64,000 bases of DNA from Bacteroidota bacterium. Lineage in GTDB: Bacteria; Bacteroidota; Bacteroidia; Chitinophagales; Chitinophagaceae. The first letter of the stretch is position 1, and every line of letters starts with the position of its first letter. Made by a program: the position numbers and the translations under genes. The notes beneath the pieces were generated by a model. The model had not been told where the DNA came from, did no database searches, and saw only the letters and a list, made by a program, of their open reading frames with translations. Positions 54,024 through 63,088 of this stretch are shown in pieces. The stretch spans positions 1 through 64,000 of the forward strand of contig JAGWUV010000016.1 of assembly GCA_028875875.1 (NCBI GenBank), written 5' to 3'.

Positions 54024-54458
54024 TTAGATAAAAGAGATCAATTCCACTTCAAAAACTAAGGTGCTGTTAGGCCCTATCTGAGCACTTACCTGTCTGTCGC
54101 CATAACCTAAATGTGGTGGGATAAAGAAACGCCATTTGCTTCCTGTTGGCATCAGTTGTAGGCCTTCAGTCCATCCTTTGATAACCATGTTCAATGGAAA
54201 GGTAGCCGGGCGGCCTCTTTGAACGCTGCTATCGAAAACAGTTCCATCAATTAACGTACCGTGATAATGACAGGTAACCTGGTTGAAAGCTTTAGGCTTT
54301 TCTCCTGTACCTTGAGTAAGGATTTGGTATTGTAAACCGCTGGGCAATTCTACAATACCTTCTTTGGTTTTGTTGGCAGCTAAAAAATCTTCTCCTGCTT
54401 TGAGGTTGACTGCTGCTTTTTCATTTTTTAATTGAGACAGTTTGTCTGCTATTCCCAT
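54024..54458 (-). CDS. FKBP-type peptidyl-prolyl isomerase
   Basis: Cytoplasmic FKBP without signal peptide, 144 aa. A short N-terminal helical region (KLSQLKNEKAAVNLKAGEDFLAANK) resembles the FKBP-N dimerisation segment of FkpA/FklB, followed by the FKBP fold (QVTCHYHGTLIDGTVFDSSVQRGRPATF, VIKGWTEGLQLMPTGSKWRFFIPPHLGYG). Chaperone/foldase role. A candidate promoter TACTTTCG on the minus strand precedes it, with a weak -33. Confidence 0.94.
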   Translation of the reverse strand: MGIADKLSQLKNEKAAVNLKAGEDFLAANKTKEGIVELPSGLQYQILTQGTGEKPKAFNQVTCHYHGTLIDGTVFDSSVQRGRPATFPLNMVIKGWTEGLQLMPTGSKWRFFIPPHLGYGDRQVSAQIGPNSTLVFEVELISFI

Positions 54459-54533
54459 ACAATAATTTTTTTGCGAAAGTAAGAGTTACTGTAAGAATGC
54501 TGTGCAATAAAATGCTGCTGCTTGTTCTGAAAG

Positions 54534-54571
54534 TTGCAGTGTGCGACGCAACAGTTGGTGCTATGAAAAAC
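54534..54571 (+). repeat. dispersed element copy 4
   Basis: GTTGCAGTGTGCGACGCAAC at 54534-54553 (core 54541-54553), followed by AGTTGGTGCTATGAAAA. It lies in the FKBP-lipoprotein gap, antisense to both neighbours. Confidence 0.85.
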
Positions 54572-54585
54572 CTCAGCCGGTCTCA

Positions 54586-55197
54586 TTAATTGTCTACCCT
54601 TCGGCCCTGTAATACTTTTGTTTTCTTTTCAGTTTTATCTATATCACTTTGCTTCACTACCAACTTAGCATCGGCAGCACTGCTACAGGTGCCGCAGTTA
54701 ACGCGATAAATTTGATTATCGTAATAAACATCAGCAGTACCATCTTTCCAGTTAGTGCCAGAGAAAATAAAATAATCGGGAGAATAGCGGTTATTGATGA
54801 ACTTGAAATGATTGTTGGAACCACTTTCAAAGCTAACCCTGAAACCATCGAAATCAATCGAATCCACCACGCATGGGGTATACTGTGGAATAACTATCTC
54901 ATTAACATATTTGCCATTTAAAAATTTTACAACGCCAGATTTTACTTCTGCTCTGCTTTGATCTACATAGCGGGTTAACACCAGTTGTTGATCAACAAAA
55001 AACTGTACTTTTTTTACATCTATGCCATATGCTTTAAGCTTGGCGTAAAAATCTTTGGTGAAAGGCACATAGGGATCATTGGTTTCAACAGGTTTGGCAG
55101 CAACGGGCTGCTCTACAGATTTCTGAGGCTTTTTCCTGTGGCAACCGAAAAAAGTAAAAACCAATATTGATAAAAATAAAACCGAATATCTCTTCAT
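54586..55197 (-). CDS. lipoprotein of unknown function
   Basis: Signal peptide with lipobox SILVFTFFGC (Cys18 from the ATG at 55197), then a ~185-residue periplasmic-facing domain. The core (~45-165) has alternating beta-strands (KVQFFVDQQLVLTRYV, VNEIVIPQYTPCVVDSIDFDGFRVSFESG) with a conserved-looking Cys pair motif NCGTCSSA near 175. I do not recognise the family. The frame upstream to 55239 lacks a lipobox context. 203 aa. Confidence 0.78.
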   Translation of the reverse strand: MKRYSVLFLSILVFTFFGCHRKKPQKSVEQPVAAKPVETNDPYVPFTKDFYAKLKAYGIDVKKVQFFVDQQLVLTRYVDQSRAEVKSGVVKFLNGKYVNEIVIPQYTPCVVDSIDFDGFRVSFESGSNNHFKFINNRYSPDYFIFSGTNWKDGTADVYYDNQIYRVNCGTCSSAADAKLVVKQSDIDKTEKKTKVLQGRRVDN

Positions 55198-55342
55198 TGT
55201 GAAATGATTTCGAATTAAAAATAATGAAGTTTTTGTCAATTGAAATTGAATAATAAGAGTTGCTACTTTGATAAAACTGTAATTGGAAATTAATGTAGCC
55301 GCATTTTATTTTTTTTAAACTTTATAGAAAAATTGAATTATT

Positions 55343-56332
55343 ATGGAAATAAGAAAACTAGGATCGCAAGGCGTGATGGCTTCTCAACTAGGTTTGGGAT
55401 GTATGGGGATGAGTGAATTTTATGGTGAAAGGGATGATGCAGAAAGCCTTAAAGTATTGCACCATGCTATTGAAAAAGGCGTTGGTTTTTGGGATACGGC
55501 AGATATGTATGGGCCCTTTTTAAATGAAATATTGGTTGGAAAAGCATTGAAGGGCTACCGAGATAAAGTTACGCTGGCTACAAAATTTGGTATTGTGAGA
55601 AACCCGGATAATCCTTCAATAAGAGGGTTGAACGGGAGACCGGAATATGTGCAATCGGCGTGTGAAGCCAGTTTGAAGCGTTTGAATGTTGAAGTGATAG
55701 ATTTATATTACCTGCATAGAAAAGATCCTGCTACACCTATTGAAGAAACAGTTGGCGCTATGGCGCAACTGGTACAGCAGGGGAAAATAAGAGGCATCGG
55801 ATTAAGTGAGGTTTCCTCGGCTACGCTTCGTAAAGCTCATGCCGCTCATCCTGTTACTGCTGTGCAATCGGAATATTCTTTATGGACGAGAGACCCGGAA
55901 GATGATATACTGCAAACCTGTAAAGAACTGGGTGTTGCTTTTGTGGCTTATAGTCCGTTGGGAAGGGGATTTTTAACCGGACAGATCAAGCGGTTTGAAG
56001 ATTTTGGAGCAGATGATTATCGCCGGTTCTCACCGCGTTTCCAGGGAGAGAATTTTGAAAAGAACCTGCAACTTGTGAAAAAGATTGAAGAGATGGCCGC
56101 TGCAAAAGGCTGCACCCCATCGCAACTGGCACTTGCCTGGGTGATGGCACAAGGGGACTATATTTTCCCGATACCGGGCACTAAGCGTATCAAATACCTT
56201 GATGAAAATATCGGTGCAGTGAACGTACAGTTAAATGCTGCGGACTTGCAAAAGATAAATGAATTTTTTCCTAAGGATGCAGCTGCGGGTCTTCGTTACC
56301 CGGAATCGATGATGGGAAGTCTGAATGGATAA
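55343..56332 (+). CDS. aldo/keto reductase
   Basis: NADPH-dependent (beta/alpha)8 reductase, 329 aa, of the YajO/AKR13-like group. The N-terminus is [19 protein letters not shown]; the catalytic Asp/Tyr pair is in [14 protein letters not shown] and Lys in TLATKFG; the His is in [20 protein letters not shown] contacts are [12 protein letters not shown] and [13 protein letters not shown]. Substrate unknown; members often reduce small aldehydes or quinones. Its stop is followed by a strong palindromic terminator. Confidence 0.94.
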   Translation: MEIRKLGSQGVMASQLGLGCMGMSEFYGERDDAESLKVLHHAIEKGVGFWDTADMYGPFLNEILVGKALKGYRDKVTLATKFGIVRNPDNPSIRGLNGRPEYVQSACEASLKRLNVEVIDLYYLHRKDPATPIEETVGAMAQLVQQGKIRGIGLSEVSSATLRKAHAAHPVTAVQSEYSLWTRDPEDDILQTCKELGVAFVAYSPLGRGFLTGQIKRFEDFGADDYRRFSPRFQGENFEKNLQLVKKIEEMAAAKGCTPSQLALAWVMAQGDYIFPIPGTKRIKYLDENIGAVNVQLNAADLQKINEFFPKDAAAGLRYPESMMGSLNG

Positions 56333-56341
56333 GTGCAGTAA

Positions 56342-56375
56342 ATCATAAAGCCCCATCCGGATGGGGCTTTATGAT
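56342..56375. terminator. perfect 34-bp palindrome, bidirectional terminator
   Basis: 17 bp on each side of the centre (arm ATCATAAAGCCCCATCC) are perfect inverted repeats. It sits between the convergent aldo/keto reductase and CocE genes and can fold as a hairpin on either strand. T-rich flanks are short. Confidence 0.85.
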
Positions 56376-56390
56376 AAGTAATATTGAGCA

Positions 56391-58229
56391 TTATTGCATT
56401 ACAGGTAATTCAATGTAAGTAGAAAGATTACTATTGCAATAAATGGTTTGTGTTGCTTTGATAAAATCAGTTTCTTTCGCCTCGAAAATATTCGGAATAA
56501 ATTTTTGAGGGTTGCGATCAATCACGGGGAACCAGGTACTTTGTATTTGCACCATTAAACGATGCCCTTTTTTAAAAGCATGATTGATCTGGTGAAGATC
56601 GATCACTATTTCTTCCGGTTTGTTAGGAACAAAAGGAGCCGGCTTATCAAAGCTTTTTCTATAGCGGCCTCTAAATACTTCCATCGCAACAGGTAGTTGG
56701 TAACCACTCATGCTTAAACTCTTCTGGTCGAAATTGGGATATACGTCTATCAGTTTTACAACAAAGTCCGCATCTGTTCCTGTGGTACTTGCAAAAATAT
56801 GAGCTTTTATTGCACCGGTAACAATCATATCTTCTGTAAGTGTATCTGTTGAAAAGCTTATAACATCTGGTCTTGAAGTAACAAAGCGTTGATCTTCGGT
56901 ATGCCATGTTCTCCATCGGCTGCCCGGTCCATAAGTTGCTTCAATAGGCAAGGTTCTGTAAGGAACGGGATGAGCCGGATCACTTACATAACTTACGCTT
57001 CCTTTAGGGGATGTTGGTTTCATAAATCCGGCGCCGTTATTAGAGTAGGTATATAGTTTTTTTATCGTTGTATTTTTTGGGGGCCAGGTACTGTATGTTT
57101 TCCAGTTGTTATTCCCTGTTTGAAAACAGTAAGCTTCTTCGAAGTCGTTTTTGCCAATTCCTTTCAACCAATAATCAAACCATTTCTTTTGCAATTGCTG
57201 AAACCATGCTGCCGTATTGCTTTCAAAAGCGATCTTGCCGAGGCTGTCGGCTTTGTTGCGGCTCCATTGCCCGTGGTTCCAGGGACCAAGAACAATATGA
57301 TTTCTGTTGAAAGTGTCTTTCTTTTCCATGAAGCTATACATAAGCTGCGGGCCATTGATATCCTCTTGGTCAAAGTAACCGCCAACATGTAATATGGGAA
57401 TTTCGGGTTGGCGTACATAGGATAAGGGAGAATTTGATTTCCAGAAACTATCGTAATTCGGGTGTTGTATAAAGTTGTTCCAGGTGGGTACTTTGAAATG
57501 AAAATATTTGTCATTCACATTTTTCAAAGAGCCTAATTGTTGGTACCAAATGAAAAGATCATATTGAGGAAAAGGGAAATTACTGTCTGTAGTTTTATCA
57601 AACTCTACTTCGTAAGTGTACTCCATTCCATAGCTTAAACGGAATGCACCGTTATGGTGAAAATCATCTCCTAAAAATAAATCCCCCATACAAGCTTGTT
57701 CTGATGAGGCTTTCAGTGCAGGGTGCGGATCAATTGCGCCAACCAATGCCAGCCATCCGGGGTACGATATCCCAAAAATGCCGGCCTTGCCGTTATTGTT
57801 GCTAATGTTTTTCAATAGCCAGTCAACTGTATCATAAGTGTCAGTACTTTCATCTACTGCATTTTTTTGTTTAAGATGAATGATCGGCTTGTGAATTTGC
57901 ATCGTTCCTTCACTTTTATATTTTCCCCTGATATCCTGCATGATGAAAATATAACCACCTTTTCCGAGTGTTGATAAGTAGGATGAAGTATTGATGTTGA
58001 AGGTTGCGCCATCAGGAATAGGAATGTCCGCACCATAAGGTGTTCGTGTAATGAGAAAAGGTAATGAATGGCTGCAATTGACAGGTGTTAGAATTACTGT
58101 GAATAGTTTAGTGCCATCCCGCATAGGTATCATCACACTTGTTTTTTTGTATACGGAGAATGTGTCGGTTTGTGCATAAACTGTTGCACCGAAACAAATA
58201 AAGGCAACGATCCAGATGATTCGTTTCAT
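56391..58229 (-). CDS. exported CocE/NonD-family serine hydrolase (X-Pro dipeptidyl-peptidase-like)
   Basis: Signal peptide ~1-20 (WIVAFICFGATVYAQ), then an alpha/beta hydrolase: oxyanion/nucleophile region GKAGIFGISYPGWLALVGA with Ser in G-x-S-x-x-G, and the C-terminal X-Pro dipeptidyl-peptidase jelly roll (EDMIVTGAIKAHIFASTTGTDADFVVKL, RLMVQIQSTWFPVIDRNPQKF). The family acylates or cleaves esters and amino-acid beta-lactam-type acyl groups; many act as secreted peptidases. 612 aa. The start at 58229 is the second Met; a Met two residues earlier is also possible. A -7-like CAAAAGTA/TACTTTTG lies 38 bases upstream. Confidence 0.9.
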   Translation of the reverse strand: MKRIIWIVAFICFGATVYAQTDTFSVYKKTSVMIPMRDGTKLFTVILTPVNCSHSLPFLITRTPYGADIPIPDGATFNINTSSYLSTLGKGGYIFIMQDIRGKYKSEGTMQIHKPIIHLKQKNAVDESTDTYDTVDWLLKNISNNNGKAGIFGISYPGWLALVGAIDPHPALKASSEQACMGDLFLGDDFHHNGAFRLSYGMEYTYEVEFDKTTDSNFPFPQYDLFIWYQQLGSLKNVNDKYFHFKVPTWNNFIQHPNYDSFWKSNSPLSYVRQPEIPILHVGGYFDQEDINGPQLMYSFMEKKDTFNRNHIVLGPWNHGQWSRNKADSLGKIAFESNTAAWFQQLQKKWFDYWLKGIGKNDFEEAYCFQTGNNNWKTYSTWPPKNTTIKKLYTYSNNGAGFMKPTSPKGSVSYVSDPAHPVPYRTLPIEATYGPGSRWRTWHTEDQRFVTSRPDVISFSTDTLTEDMIVTGAIKAHIFASTTGTDADFVVKLIDVYPNFDQKSLSMSGYQLPVAMEVFRGRYRKSFDKPAPFVPNKPEEIVIDLHQINHAFKKGHRLMVQIQSTWFPVIDRNPQKFIPNIFEAKETDFIKATQTIYCNSNLSTYIELPVMQ

Positions 58230-58321
58230 AAGCATTTTTTAAGCGGATAAAAAATAAGGGAGTGCTCAAAAGTAATAAGTTAGCACTAAGTTTTATCCTG
58301 TTTTAAGTAAAAGAGAATTAT

Positions 58322-58846
58322 ATGGAAGAGATCGAAGTGCCTGTAGAGCATTTGCATGAGACCATTCAGGAAAAGGCTGAAGAAGCCATTCGTGAAGCAA
58401 AGGAAAAAAAGTGGTCGATGTATGTTGCTGTATCAACCGCTTTAATGGCGGTTTTTGCTGCCATTGCCGGATTAATGGCCGGGCATCATTCCAACGAAGC
58501 ATTGATAGAACAAATCAAAGCGTCAGATCAATGGTCGTTTTACCAGGCAAAAGGGATCAAGGCTGAAATTAAAAATATTGCTATGGCTTCCGGCACTGCA
58601 GATGCCGCATCTGTTCAACGGTACAAAACTGAACAAGAAGAAATAAAGAAAAAAGCAGAGGAGGCGGAAACCCTTTCAGCGGAACACTTGGCGGGCCATG
58701 TTGTATTAGCAAGAGCAGTTACACTTTTTCAAATTTCAATTGCGATATCAGCCATTTCAATATTAACCAAGAAGCGCTTTTTGTGGATAGTGGCAATGAT
58801 CATTGCTCTTACAGGGCTTGTTTTTTTTCTACAGGGAATTTTATAA
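58322..58846 (+). CDS. DUF4337-family membrane protein
   Basis: Acidic/alpha-helical N-terminus (HETIQEKAEEAIREAKEKKW), one membrane helix (~40-58, VSTALMAVFAAIAGLMAG), a soluble helical segment (~60-120, with Glu/Lys-rich coiled-coil) and two more C-terminal helices (FQISIAISAISIL and FLWIVAMIIALTGLVFFLQGIL). This layout is DUF4337, of unknown function. 174 aa. It is divergent from the CocE gene and is followed by hsp20. Confidence 0.85.
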   Translation: MEEIEVPVEHLHETIQEKAEEAIREAKEKKWSMYVAVSTALMAVFAAIAGLMAGHHSNEALIEQIKASDQWSFYQAKGIKAEIKNIAMASGTADAASVQRYKTEQEEIKKKAEEAETLSAEHLAGHVVLARAVTLFQISIAISAISILTKKRFLWIVAMIIALTGLVFFLQGIL

Positions 58847-58939
58847 AGTGCCGCAAAGGTAGATATGTTTTTTGTTGCTTGCAATGAATAATATCATTGT
58901 GCAGGCTGCGATGTCTCATGAAATTTGTGATAGAAAAAA

Positions 58940-58949
58940 GGAGGTAGTT
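58940..58949 (+). promoter_or_regulatory. Shine-Dalgarno site of hsp20
   Basis: GGAGG preceded by an A-run, 5-6 bases before the ATG at 58950. A true SD is unusual in this window and helps fix the start. Confidence 0.75.
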
Positions 58950-59390
58950 ATGGGACAAATCATCACATCTGGCAGTACACAACAATCGCTCAAACCTTTG
59001 TTCAAAGATTTCTTCGATATTGATCCTTTCTTTGGAGGCAGTTGGTTACAAAAGAGAGATGTTAACATGCCTGCTGTAAATATTGCAGAAAATGCAACTA
59101 ACTTTTTAGTGGATGTAGTGGCTCCGGGCTTTGATAAAAATGATTTTAAAATCAAAGTAGAAGAGGGTGTACTTACTATTAGTGCAGAAACCAAATATGA
59201 AGTGAATGAAAAAGAAGTTGACTATACAAGAAGGGAATATAGTTTCAGTTCATTCACCCGTTCATTTTATTTACCTGAAAATGTAAATGAAGATGCCATT
59301 TCAGCAAGGTATGATAATGGTATTTTGAAAATCGAAATGCCTAAAACCTCAGTTGATGTGAAAGCTTCCAAAGAAGTTAAAGTTCAATAA
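58950..59390 (+). CDS. small heat shock protein (Hsp20/alpha-crystallin)
   Basis: ATP-independent holdase, 146 aa. A short N-terminal region, then the alpha-crystallin domain (~40-140) with VNIAENATNFLVDVVAPGFDKNDFKIKVEEGVLTISAE, YTRREYSFSSFTRSFYLPENVNEDAISARYDNGILKIEMPK. No HslU/ClpB partner is adjacent. The ATG at 58950 follows a clear Shine-Dalgarno site; upstream in-frame Mets (from 58872) are not needed. The terminator at 59452 ends the unit. Confidence 0.95.
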   Translation: MGQIITSGSTQQSLKPLFKDFFDIDPFFGGSWLQKRDVNMPAVNIAENATNFLVDVVAPGFDKNDFKIKVEEGVLTISAETKYEVNEKEVDYTRREYSFSSFTRSFYLPENVNEDAISARYDNGILKIEMPKTSVDVKASKEVKVQ

Positions 59391-59451
59391 AGAAAGTTTG
59401 GTGGTATGCACAGTAAATTAAAGGCAAGCAATAAAGCTTCTCTTTAATTAC

Positions 59452-59485
59452 AAAGGTCTTGCTGTTGGGGCAAGACCTTTTATTT
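59452..59485 (+). terminator. Rho-independent terminator of hsp20
   Basis: 11-bp stem AAAGGTCTTGC/GCAAGACCTTT (59452-59462 with 59470-59480), 7-nt loop, TTTTATTTAT after it. Confidence 0.9.
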
Positions 59486-59505
59486 ATCCTTTTGCTTAAA
59501 ATCGG

Positions 59506-62385
59506 TTAGTGCATATAGCTTTCAACAGGCTCACATGTGCATATCAGGTTCCTGTCTCCATGTGTGTTGTTTACTCTTGCAACACTAGGCCAGAACTTAT
59601 TCTGTGTAACATAGTAAAGCGGAAATGCTGCTTCCTGGCGGGAATAAAGGTGGTTCCATTCGTCTGCACAAATTACAGCTTGTGTATGTGGTGCATTTTT
59701 CAACGGATTATCAGCTTTGTCGGCTTTACCTTCTTCTATGGCTTTGATTTCTTCATAAATAGAAATTAATGCATCACAGAAACGGTCAAGCTCAGCTTTG
59801 TCCTCGCTTTCTGTTGGTTCAATCATAATCGTTCCGGGTACAGGGAAACTCATGGTAGGGGCGTGGAAACCATAATCTATCAGTCGTTTCGCTACATCTT
59901 CTGCTTCAATACCCGCTGATTGTTTAAAAGGCCTTAGATCAACAATAAACTCATGAGCACAAGTTCCGTTTTTTCCGGTATATAAAATCTTATAGAACTT
60001 TTCCAGTCTTGCTTTCATGTAGTTGGCATTCAGAATAGCATATTCGGTAGCTTTCTTTACACCATCGTATCCCAGCATTTTAATATACCCGTAACTTATG
60101 AGTAGAATAGATGCAGAACCGAAAGGAGCTGCTGAAACTGCATGATAAGCTTTCACTCCATGATTTTCTCCATTATGTACGTGGCTTGGCAAGTAGGCTG
60201 CTAAATGTTCTTTAACGCAAATGGGCCCCATACCCGGGCCGCCTCCGCCATGTGGGATTGCGAATGTTTTATGTAAATTCAGGTGACAAACATCCGCGCC
60301 AATTGTAGCGGGGGAAGTTAATCCTACCTGGGCATTCATGTTTGCACCATCCATGTAAACCTGCCCACCATTATCATGGATGATCTGGCAAATATCTTTT
60401 ATGCCTTCCTCAAAAACGCCAAAAGTAGAAGGATAAGTTACCATCAAGGCACCGAGATTATCTTTATGTTGTTCTGCTTTTGCTTTTAGGTCTGCAATAT
60501 CAATGGTTCCATCTTCATTGCTTTTTACAACCACTACTTTCATGCCGGCCATTACAGCAGAAGCAGGATTGGTACCATGTGCAGAAATGGGAATCAATAC
60601 CACATTTCTGTGAGCATTACCATTTGCCTTATGATACCCCATGATTGTTAATAAGCCTGCATATTCGCCTTGTGCACCACTATTGGGTTGCAAACTGCAG
60701 GCATCGAAACCTGTGATCTCGCATAGGTATTTACTCAACTCATCTATAATTTGTAAATAACCTTTTACTTGGTCTGCCGGTACAAAAGGATGTATTTTAC
60801 TAAACTCCGGCCAGCTCACCGGTATCATTTCCGAAGCTGCATTCAATTTCATGGTGCAGCTTCCCAAAGTGATCATACTAGTGTTAAGTGAAAGATCTTT
60901 ATTTTCTAATTGTTTCAAATAACGCATCATCTGGCTTTCGCTGCGATGTGTATTGAAAACCGGGTGAGTTAAATAAGAAGAAGTACGAACTGCAAATGCG
61001 GGAATGCCAGTAAGTTCAGCATCGCTGTCAAATTCTATCTCAGCCTCATCTTTTCCTGAAGATTCAGCAAAGATGTAAACAATATCCAATACATCTTTTT
61101 GAGAAGTTGTTTCATCCAGCGAAATGCCAATATGCTGCGCATCAAAATACCTGAAATTGGTTTGGTACTTCTCTGCTATGGTTCTGATCTTTAATGTATC
61201 AGCTTTAACCAAAAGGGTATCGAAGTAAGTTTTATTGGCAACTTCAAAACCCAAAGTCAGCAATGATTCGCTAAGCACCTGCGTAAGCGTAGCAACACGT
61301 AAAGCAATATTCTTTAAACCGTCTGCACCATGATATACTGCATACATAGCTGCCATATTAGCTAATAATGCCTGTGCAGTGCAAATATTAGATGTGGCTT
61401 TTTCTCTTTTAATATGTTGTTCTCTTGTTTGCAAGGCCATACGTAAAGCCCTGTTGCCTTGTGCATCAATACTTACACCAATCAATCTTCCGGGCATACT
61501 GCGCTTAAACTCATCTTTTGTTGCAAAGAATGCTGCATGGGGGCCACCAAAACCTAAAGGCACACCCAAACGTTGTGCAGAACCAACAGCAACATCGGCG
61601 CCCAATTCTCCGGGAGGTGTTAATAATGTAAGAGCCAGCAGATCTGTTGCCATTACAATATAGCCGCCCACGGTGTGTACGTTTGCTATAAATCCACGAT
61701 AATCTTCAATAGAGCCATGATTGTTGGGATACTGAACAATTGCCCCGAAATATGTATCATCCAGCAGAGCTGTTTGGTAATTGCCGAACACTAGCTCAAT
61801 ACCTATTGGTGTAGCCCTTGTTACTAAAAGATCTTTGGTTTGAGGGAATATAGCTTCATCCACAAAAAATTTCGGCCTGCTGATCGTGTCAGATTTATTT
61901 ACATGATGAAATAGCATGGCCATTGCTTCTGCTGTGGCTGTTGCTTCATCCAGTAACGATGCATTGGCAATTTCTAGGCCTGTTAAATCTGTTACCATTG
62001 TTTGAAAGTTGAGCAAACTTTCTAACCTTCCCTGCGATATCTCGGCCTGGTAAGGCGTGTACTGCGTGTACCATCCTGGGTTTTCAAACACATTGCGTAA
62101 AATTACCGTTGGGGTAATCGTATCATAATACCCTTGTCCTATATAAGTTTTGTAAATCTTATTCTTAGTAGCCACTGCCTTCAGCTCATTCAGGTACTCA
62201 TACTCACTAATGGCTGCCGGTAAATTCAGTTCCTCTTCCAGAACGATAGCTTCCGGAACGGTTTTCTGAATGAGTTCATCTAAAGACAGGTAACCGGTTT
62301 CTTTCAGCATTGATTGTGTATCCGTTGCATTCGGACCAATATGCCTTTTCTGAAATTCTGTGTTTTGCTGTGCGAATAAATTCAT
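59506..62385 (-). CDS. gcvP: glycine dehydrogenase (P-protein)
   Basis: PLP enzyme decarboxylating glycine in the glycine cleavage system; a single fused P-protein of 959 aa, as in E. coli. N-terminal [18 protein letters not shown], the first domain with [22 protein letters not shown], and the catalytic half with [33 protein letters not shown] and the PLP Lys706 in [19 protein letters not shown]. gcvT and gcvH are not nearby. The promoter TACATTTG on the minus strand (62523-62530) lies ~140 bases upstream, and the leader contains a dispersed repeat copy. Confidence 0.97.
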   Translation of the reverse strand: MNLFAQQNTEFQKRHIGPNATDTQSMLKETGYLSLDELIQKTVPEAIVLEEELNLPAAISEYEYLNELKAVATKNKIYKTYIGQGYYDTITPTVILRNVFENPGWYTQYTPYQAEISQGRLESLLNFQTMVTDLTGLEIANASLLDEATATAEAMAMLFHHVNKSDTISRPKFFVDEAIFPQTKDLLVTRATPIGIELVFGNYQTALLDDTYFGAIVQYPNNHGSIEDYRGFIANVHTVGGYIVMATDLLALTLLTPPGELGADVAVGSAQRLGVPLGFGGPHAAFFATKDEFKRSMPGRLIGVSIDAQGNRALRMALQTREQHIKREKATSNICTAQALLANMAAMYAVYHGADGLKNIALRVATLTQVLSESLLTLGFEVANKTYFDTLLVKADTLKIRTIAEKYQTNFRYFDAQHIGISLDETTSQKDVLDIVYIFAESSGKDEAEIEFDSDAELTGIPAFAVRTSSYLTHPVFNTHRSESQMMRYLKQLENKDLSLNTSMITLGSCTMKLNAASEMIPVSWPEFSKIHPFVPADQVKGYLQIIDELSKYLCEITGFDACSLQPNSGAQGEYAGLLTIMGYHKANGNAHRNVVLIPISAHGTNPASAVMAGMKVVVVKSNEDGTIDIADLKAKAEQHKDNLGALMVTYPSTFGVFEEGIKDICQIIHDNGGQVYMDGANMNAQVGLTSPATIGADVCHLNLHKTFAIPHGGGGPGMGPICVKEHLAAYLPSHVHNGENHGVKAYHAVSAAPFGSASILLISYGYIKMLGYDGVKKATEYAILNANYMKARLEKFYKILYTGKNGTCAHEFIVDLRPFKQSAGIEAEDVAKRLIDYGFHAPTMSFPVPGTIMIEPTESEDKAELDRFCDALISIYEEIKAIEEGKADKADNPLKNAPHTQAVICADEWNHLYSRQEAAFPLYYVTQNKFWPSVARVNNTHGDRNLICTCEPVESYMH

Positions 62386-62440
62386 TTGTACTTCCTTTTA
62401 TTTTCTCGTGTAATAGGATGGTACCGGCATTAGGTGCTTT

Positions 62441-62473
62441 GGGCATCGTTCCTTGCGTCGCACTCTTCAACTG
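62441..62473 (-). repeat. dispersed element copy 5, in the gcvP leader
   Basis: On the minus strand: CAGTTGAAGAGTGCGACGCA (from 62473), then AGGAACGATGCC. It differs from the others at two core positions (A for T before GTGCG, G for C after GCAA). Same orientation as gcvP and inside its predicted 5' UTR. Confidence 0.75.
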
Positions 62474-62522
62474 AATAACACAATTGAACAGAGGGAGGTA
62501 GGTTGTCGGTTTTCTAGTGCCG

Positions 62523-62553
62523 CAAATGTACGATGGAGCTTTTAGATAATCAG
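62523..62553 (-). promoter_or_regulatory. candidate promoter of gcvP
   Basis: TACATTTG (TAnnTTTG) on the minus strand at 62523-62530, with a weak CTG -33 half 20 bases upstream. Predicts a ~130-base leader containing repeat copy 5. Confidence 0.5.
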
Positions 62554-62594
62554 CCGCTTGTTTAACGTGGGGAAAGCATGTGAATGTAAAAGAA

Positions 62595-62616
62595 AATGCC
62601 ACCCTTGGGTGGCATT
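62595..62616 (-). terminator. terminator of the 40-residue membrane protein gene
   Basis: AATGCCACCC/GGGTGGCATT perfect 10-bp stem with a 2-base loop and TTTTCTTTT after it on the minus strand, ~50 bases past the stop at 62669. Confidence 0.75.
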
Positions 62617-62668
62617 GGTAGTTTGTTGCAAAAAATTGCAGCGTAAACTTTGAGGTATTGTAAATGAA

Positions 62669-62791
62669 TTAAGCTGCGTTTCTTGCACTTTTCTTAAACA
62701 GAAGCAAAGAGAACAGAACTACACAAGCAACTACACTTGCTGTAATCATTGCACTGTCTGAAGCTGTTGTAACTTGAGTCAGTAATAACAT
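62669..62791 (-). CDS. 40-residue single-pass membrane microprotein
   Basis: Too short for standard gene callers. ATG at 62791 (minus), TAA at 62669-62671. It has a ~14-residue polar N-terminus, one hydrophobic helix (ITASVVACVVLFSLLLF) and a basic end (KKSARNAA), i.e. a single-pass protein with an inside-positive C-terminus. It has its own promoter (TTTG-N18-CAATTTTG, 62857-62860 and 62831-62838) and terminator (62595-62616), which supports real expression. Function unknown. Confidence 0.6.
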   Translation of the reverse strand: MLLLTQVTTASDSAMITASVVACVVLFSLLLFKKSARNAA

Positions 62792-62830
62792 AACTTGAAT
62801 TTTACTCTTGATTCAAAATCGAATCCGAGG

Positions 62831-62860
62831 CAAAATTGGGGCAAAAAGCCATATTACAAA
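62831..62860 (-). promoter_or_regulatory. promoter of the 40-residue membrane protein gene
   Basis: On the minus strand TTTG (62857-62860), 18 bases, then CAATTTTG (62831-62838), one base off TAnnTTTG. Predicted start ~62825, 34 bases before the ATG. Confidence 0.5.
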
Positions 62861-63088
62861 AGGGTTTGAGGCAGTGCTGCCTGTACTAAACAAAGTTTAA
62901 TTTTTATACATATTTTGTATTTTCTTCAAATCCTAATCAAAAAAAGAAGAAAGTACCGAAAATGTATTTTTAGTTAAGGACTCTTCCATTTTAGAGAGTT
63001 GGTTTTATCGTAAAAAAGTAATTTTTTTCGATAAGGCATGAAAGAAGAAAGTTATCCACATTTTTTAAAAAAATGGATAAATATCATG
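62861..63088. other. AT-rich gap with a perfect DnaA box and an inverted repeat
   Basis: No gene is visible in this stretch. It holds a 14-bp inverted repeat AGGCAG-TG-CTGCCT (62869-62882), TTATCG...CGATAA around an A/T-only core (63005-63010 and 63029-63034), a perfect DnaA box TTATCCACA (63052-63060) and a degenerate inverted one (63072-63080). An origin is not supported by this alone. Confidence 0.4.
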
